Part shown: piece after piece, positions 60,721-64,000 of the stretch | How positions within the stretch are numbered: position 1 is the stretch's first letter | Layout: the number at the start of each line of letters is the position of its first letter | From: Dysidea avara | Lineage: Eukaryota > Porifera > Demospongiae > Dictyoceratida > Dysideidae | Assembly (NCBI RefSeq): GCF_963678975.1 | Contig: NC_089274.1 | Span: 2,778,001-2,842,000, forward strand | Length of the DNA: 64,000 bases | Direction of reading: 5' to 3' | Notes under the pieces: generated by a model | Database searches by the model: none | What the model was told of the DNA's origin: nothing | Seen by the model: the letters and a program-made list of their open reading frames with translations, nothing else | Position numbers and translations under genes: made by a program

Positions 60721-62314
60721 AACATCTTTGTCCAGCATTTTACTATCTGGTGCTGGGAGTGGTGGCAAGGGGTGCTAGTCACCCTGGGAATAAAATAAAA
60801 AAAATCCAAATAAAACTAGTGAGCCCTAACCCCAACCAGTGGTGGATCTAGAAATTTTCAGAGGGGGTTCCAGGTTCAGAAAGTTTAATTTTCAATACTG
60901 ATTCCAGACTGTTCAGCTTTGGGTGAATGGCTAACTTGATAGCTCAGATCTATGACGTAAACTAGCTAGATATGAATCAGTAAAAATCACTTGTTTCACA
61001 GTTGAATCTTATCAATCCAGACCTTTGTAGAAAGTTTGTGAAGCAAACAGCACATGTAACACTTTCACACCTCAGATCAAAGGAATTTTTTATGCTACAA
61101 ATATGATGTAGCACACTTAGCAGTGCAGCATCCAGATGTCACACTGTAAAGTGTGCTGACAACTCGTTACTACATTCCACAACTGTACAGTTTTAATGCT
61201 TCTTACTATTGAATACTGTAGTTAAAAAGTATATAAACCTATATGAGCAAGATGCACTTTTACATTGTGGGTTTCAGTGAGATCTCCTGTGGCTTACAAT
61301 TGAGCGCTAGCCTTCTGTGGCTCTCAACTGAGACCAACTGAATCCCACAATCAAAACTGTCTCTTGGTGATATAGGTTTCTTATACATTTTGAAAACCTT
61401 ATATAGTAAGTACTACAATGATCAGCCTATACACACCAATTTTCAAGTTTTCCCATACTCGATTTAGCTACCCTGTAGCCGTGACAGAAATTAGATATTT
61501 TTATGTAAATAAATGCTCATAGCTTCCAGCAAACTTGGTACGCGAACTTGCCCTTATGCGCTGTGCCAAAAGATCGAGGCAATAGAGTTAGTTTTATAGT
61601 AATATTTCACATGCGTGAGAAACCTATTCAGTAACTTACAAATTGGGCGATTTGTTCAAGTGCTGGAATGCAATGGTTAAACTAAGTCTTGAGACAATGA
61701 TACATGCCATTTAGTTATAGAAAAGTACCAAGAATACTTGATTCAACTGTAAAAAATCTTTTTATAAATGTATTTTAGATGGCAGAAATTGAAATATTTG
61801 TCCACAAAATGATCATGATTTGTCACTATTTGTTCCACTTATCACTCATAGAACTCAATGCAGTACTGTATATAAAACTTAGTTTGTATTATATTAGACA
61901 GCAAACAATTGGCCATATCTCTTGAGATATCAAGCTTAAATTTTGACACAAAAAAGATAAGCACCCAATGCCCCAATTGAGCTATAAAACAGAAAATTAA
62001 CCAATGGATGGTTTTCCAATTTCCAAAATAGGGTCACATGTGCTGCTCACACACTACTTTCATACACACCCATATATACACTCAACAGTTCAAATTAATA
62101 TTCCTGAAAGAACAAAGTGTTCATGTAAAAGTGCACTAACAAAGTCACTGGATATTCTGAATTTCTACTTAACAGTAAACTTTGAGATATACAAAGCCAG
62201 ATGCGCATTGCTGTGTATATTTGCATACAATATCACTGAACAGCACACATAATAATATCTATAATGTACAAGATATATAACTATAAATGTAAAAAATTTT
62301 AAAAAAAGATTTCA
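60721..62314. other. 3' flank of the right-hand gene, repeat fragment
   Basis: An AT-rich tail after the PHD/RT element (AATAAAATAAAAAAAATCC near 60788) is its probable 3' end. Next comes AGTGGTGGATCTAG at 60840, a one-ended copy of the GGCGGATCTAG family. The remainder shows no gene. Confidence 0.4.
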
Positions 62315-64000
62315 TTACAAAAATTTTTCACTGGATTTATAATTGCAAATTGAATTTGAATATATAACTGTGCATTCAAATCTATTTATGCCTGTAACAC
62401 TTTCTACAGCAGTTTCTTGCACTGGCTTACAAGTGATCTGTAGATATCACAAAAATATATTTGACACAATTTGTAAACTACTTAAACATATATATATACC
62501 TCATGGTCATTTTGGTCATGATCAGATATTGGTGTACGAGTATATTGTACATTTTCTGGTGAGGAAAATGTGTGTAATATGTCATGCTCTTTATAACAAC
62601 AAGGAGCTGTAATTTGTGTCGGTAGCAGAACTCCCACACTGTTAGTCTCTTCCTGCACAAATACTGTCCGTTGGTGTATTCTTCCAGTTTGCTCAATAGA
62701 TATTTGTTCCAATGACTGTGAGAAGAATTGCAGATGAGCACGTTGATGTTCATCTTGATCATGTTGAGTTACAGGGTGATGACACACTAGAACAATAATT
62801 CACTGCTTAAAAACTATCTCAATTTAAGTTATGTAGATTAGGGCTGGAACAAAAGTTTGGAAATTTTGAAACCTTTGGAGGTTTTGTAACCTTCAAAGGT
62901 GGTATTACCCCTCCAAAGCTTCATAACAATGGATACTGCCATGTCTAATCAGTCAAAGAGCCATGCGCTGCTTGTAAGCATGCACAAAATTATGGCATAT
63001 TTAATGTAGTCTAAGTAGTTGTACTAGAGCCTGTACTACAGCTGCAACAAACCGTGAGACCATATGGGTGCATGTACATCCATCAGTTATGATCTAAAAT
63101 GACATAATGACCAAAGCATTGAAGCTTCAATGGCTTTCTTGCAAAAACCTTTGGAGGTTAAAATTTGACCTTCATTCCAGCCCTAATGTAGAGAATAGTA
63201 ACAATAATAATCATAATAATACACTAGTACAGGCATATAATAATTACCAAGAAATCTGTTTTCATCTTCAATAGAGACTGCAGGAGGTGACAAAAAGCCA
63301 AGCACTGGCGATGATGTACCACTTGTAGCTTGTATTGCCTCACAATCAACCTGTGTATTAAAATTAACAGTATAATATATGTAATAAAATATTGTTTGAT
63401 ACTGACCTTACAATGATTCGTGTTGGTATCTACATTGTTTGTGGGCTTCATGTAGCTAGATAGACCACATATATCCTTGTGTGATGGGAAAAAATCTATG
63501 ATGGCTCCTGTCTTGCAGTTGTTATAAGGGTCAGGATCTACATGGGATAAGAGTGTTGGTGGTGCAGGATGATCATTTTCAATAGGATGGATAGACAAGT
63601 AGAAATCCTCTCTTTGGTGCGTTATAAAAGATGTCATTGGGTCATCATCATCCACACCCTACACAGCAATGCAGAGTATATATCAGTGTACAAGTATGCT
63701 ACACTGAACTTACTACTATACTGAGTCCTTGTGAAGCAAGTTCCTGCAAGACCACTGATAATCCACTTCCATTTGCTACCACCACTGGAGTATGGTTAAT
63801 GGTTTTTATCTCTGCTGAAACTCCTTTGTTTGTGAGGAAACACTGCCAGTGTTTAAAAAAGCTAGTTATACTCTTTCTGTGGTCACTGTTTGTTGAGGTT
63901 ATGGCAGTTTTTGGTACGGTAGCAATGAAAGTAGGCATTCCCATCATTCGCACTACCAGCTGACACTGACTAGGTAGAAGTGATATCAGACTTTTCCCTG
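62315..64000 (-). CDS. 3' part of an uncharacterised gene, runs off the right edge
   Basis: Minus-strand exons: (edge)-63714, 63658-63407, 63350-63248, 62786-62500 and 62437-62315 (TAA). All joins keep one open frame; phases are 0, 0, 1, 0 and introns are 55, 56, 461 and 62 nt. The visible part, about 285 residues, starts in frame at the window edge. Exon one contains FFKHWQCFLTNKGVSAEIK and VVVANGSGLSVVLQELASQG. The others are rich in Asp, His, Asn, Pro and Gln with no predicted membrane segment, and look like a flexible or low-structure tail. No known family is recognised. The 461-nt intron is long only because of a hAT insertion; without it, it would be about 106 nt. Confidence 0.7.
62839..63185. 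mobile_element. hAT-type MITE in an intron of the right-hand gene
   Basis: Termini TAGGGCTGGAAC and TTCCAGCCCTA, with near-perfect 8-bp flanks ATGTAGAT and ATGTAGAG. The arms repeat ACCTTTGGAGGTT. Ends resemble the hAT element at 24252. It sits between splice sites and should be removed from the mRNA. Confidence 0.8.

Overview
The window is eukaryotic, from an invertebrate animal and most likely a demosponge. This is an inference from the overall texture: AT-rich DNA, very short introns (mostly 45-65 nt, GTAAGT-type donors and ...AG acceptors), host genes in few large exons, and a dense load of transposon families seen in early-branching animals. No gene here names the species.

Three host genes can be supported, all on the minus strand. 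(1) 2226-11475 encodes a giant protein of about 2,990 residues. It has an N-terminal TKL-like protein kinase domain, roughly 2,250 residues of unrecognised, internally repetitive sequence, a Gly/Asn/Ser-rich stretch and a three-fold 28-residue repeat. Nearly all of it lies in one 8.6 kb exon, followed by four small phase-0 exons. (2) 19861-23116 encodes a protein with six or seven predicted membrane segments and a tail built from four tiny phase-0 exons, two of which are tandem duplicates. (3) 62315-64000 is the 3' end of a gene of unknown function that runs off the right edge. One of its introns holds a hAT-type insertion.

The rest is mobile DNA and decayed remnants. Between 13 and 36 kb lie short inverted-repeat elements, a Ty3/gypsy integrase remnant with a hAT insertion inside it, a hAT transposase remnant and a 631-bp near-perfect palindrome. 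At 37.5-40.6 kb is a 5'-truncated non-LTR retrotransposon with a 12-bp target duplication. It carries a hAT element with an 8-bp duplication, which itself carries a third element with a 25-bp tandem repeat. A complete but inactivated BEL/Pao LTR retrotransposon occupies 44949-51096 (LTRs of about 180 bp, 5-bp duplication). From 53.9 to 60.7 kb lies a PHD-finger/reverse-transcriptase retroelement broken into three pieces by an L2-like LINE (itself hit by a MITE), a MITE and a 2.5 kb long-inverted-repeat element.

A recurring sequence of about 25 bp, with core CTATTAGAGTATCTCGATC, appears at ten loci in different elements, singly, in tandem or in inverted pairs. It is the most widespread unexplained signal in the window. 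Splice sites were placed by eye from consensus sequence and open reading frame. No database search, RNA evidence or structure prediction was available.
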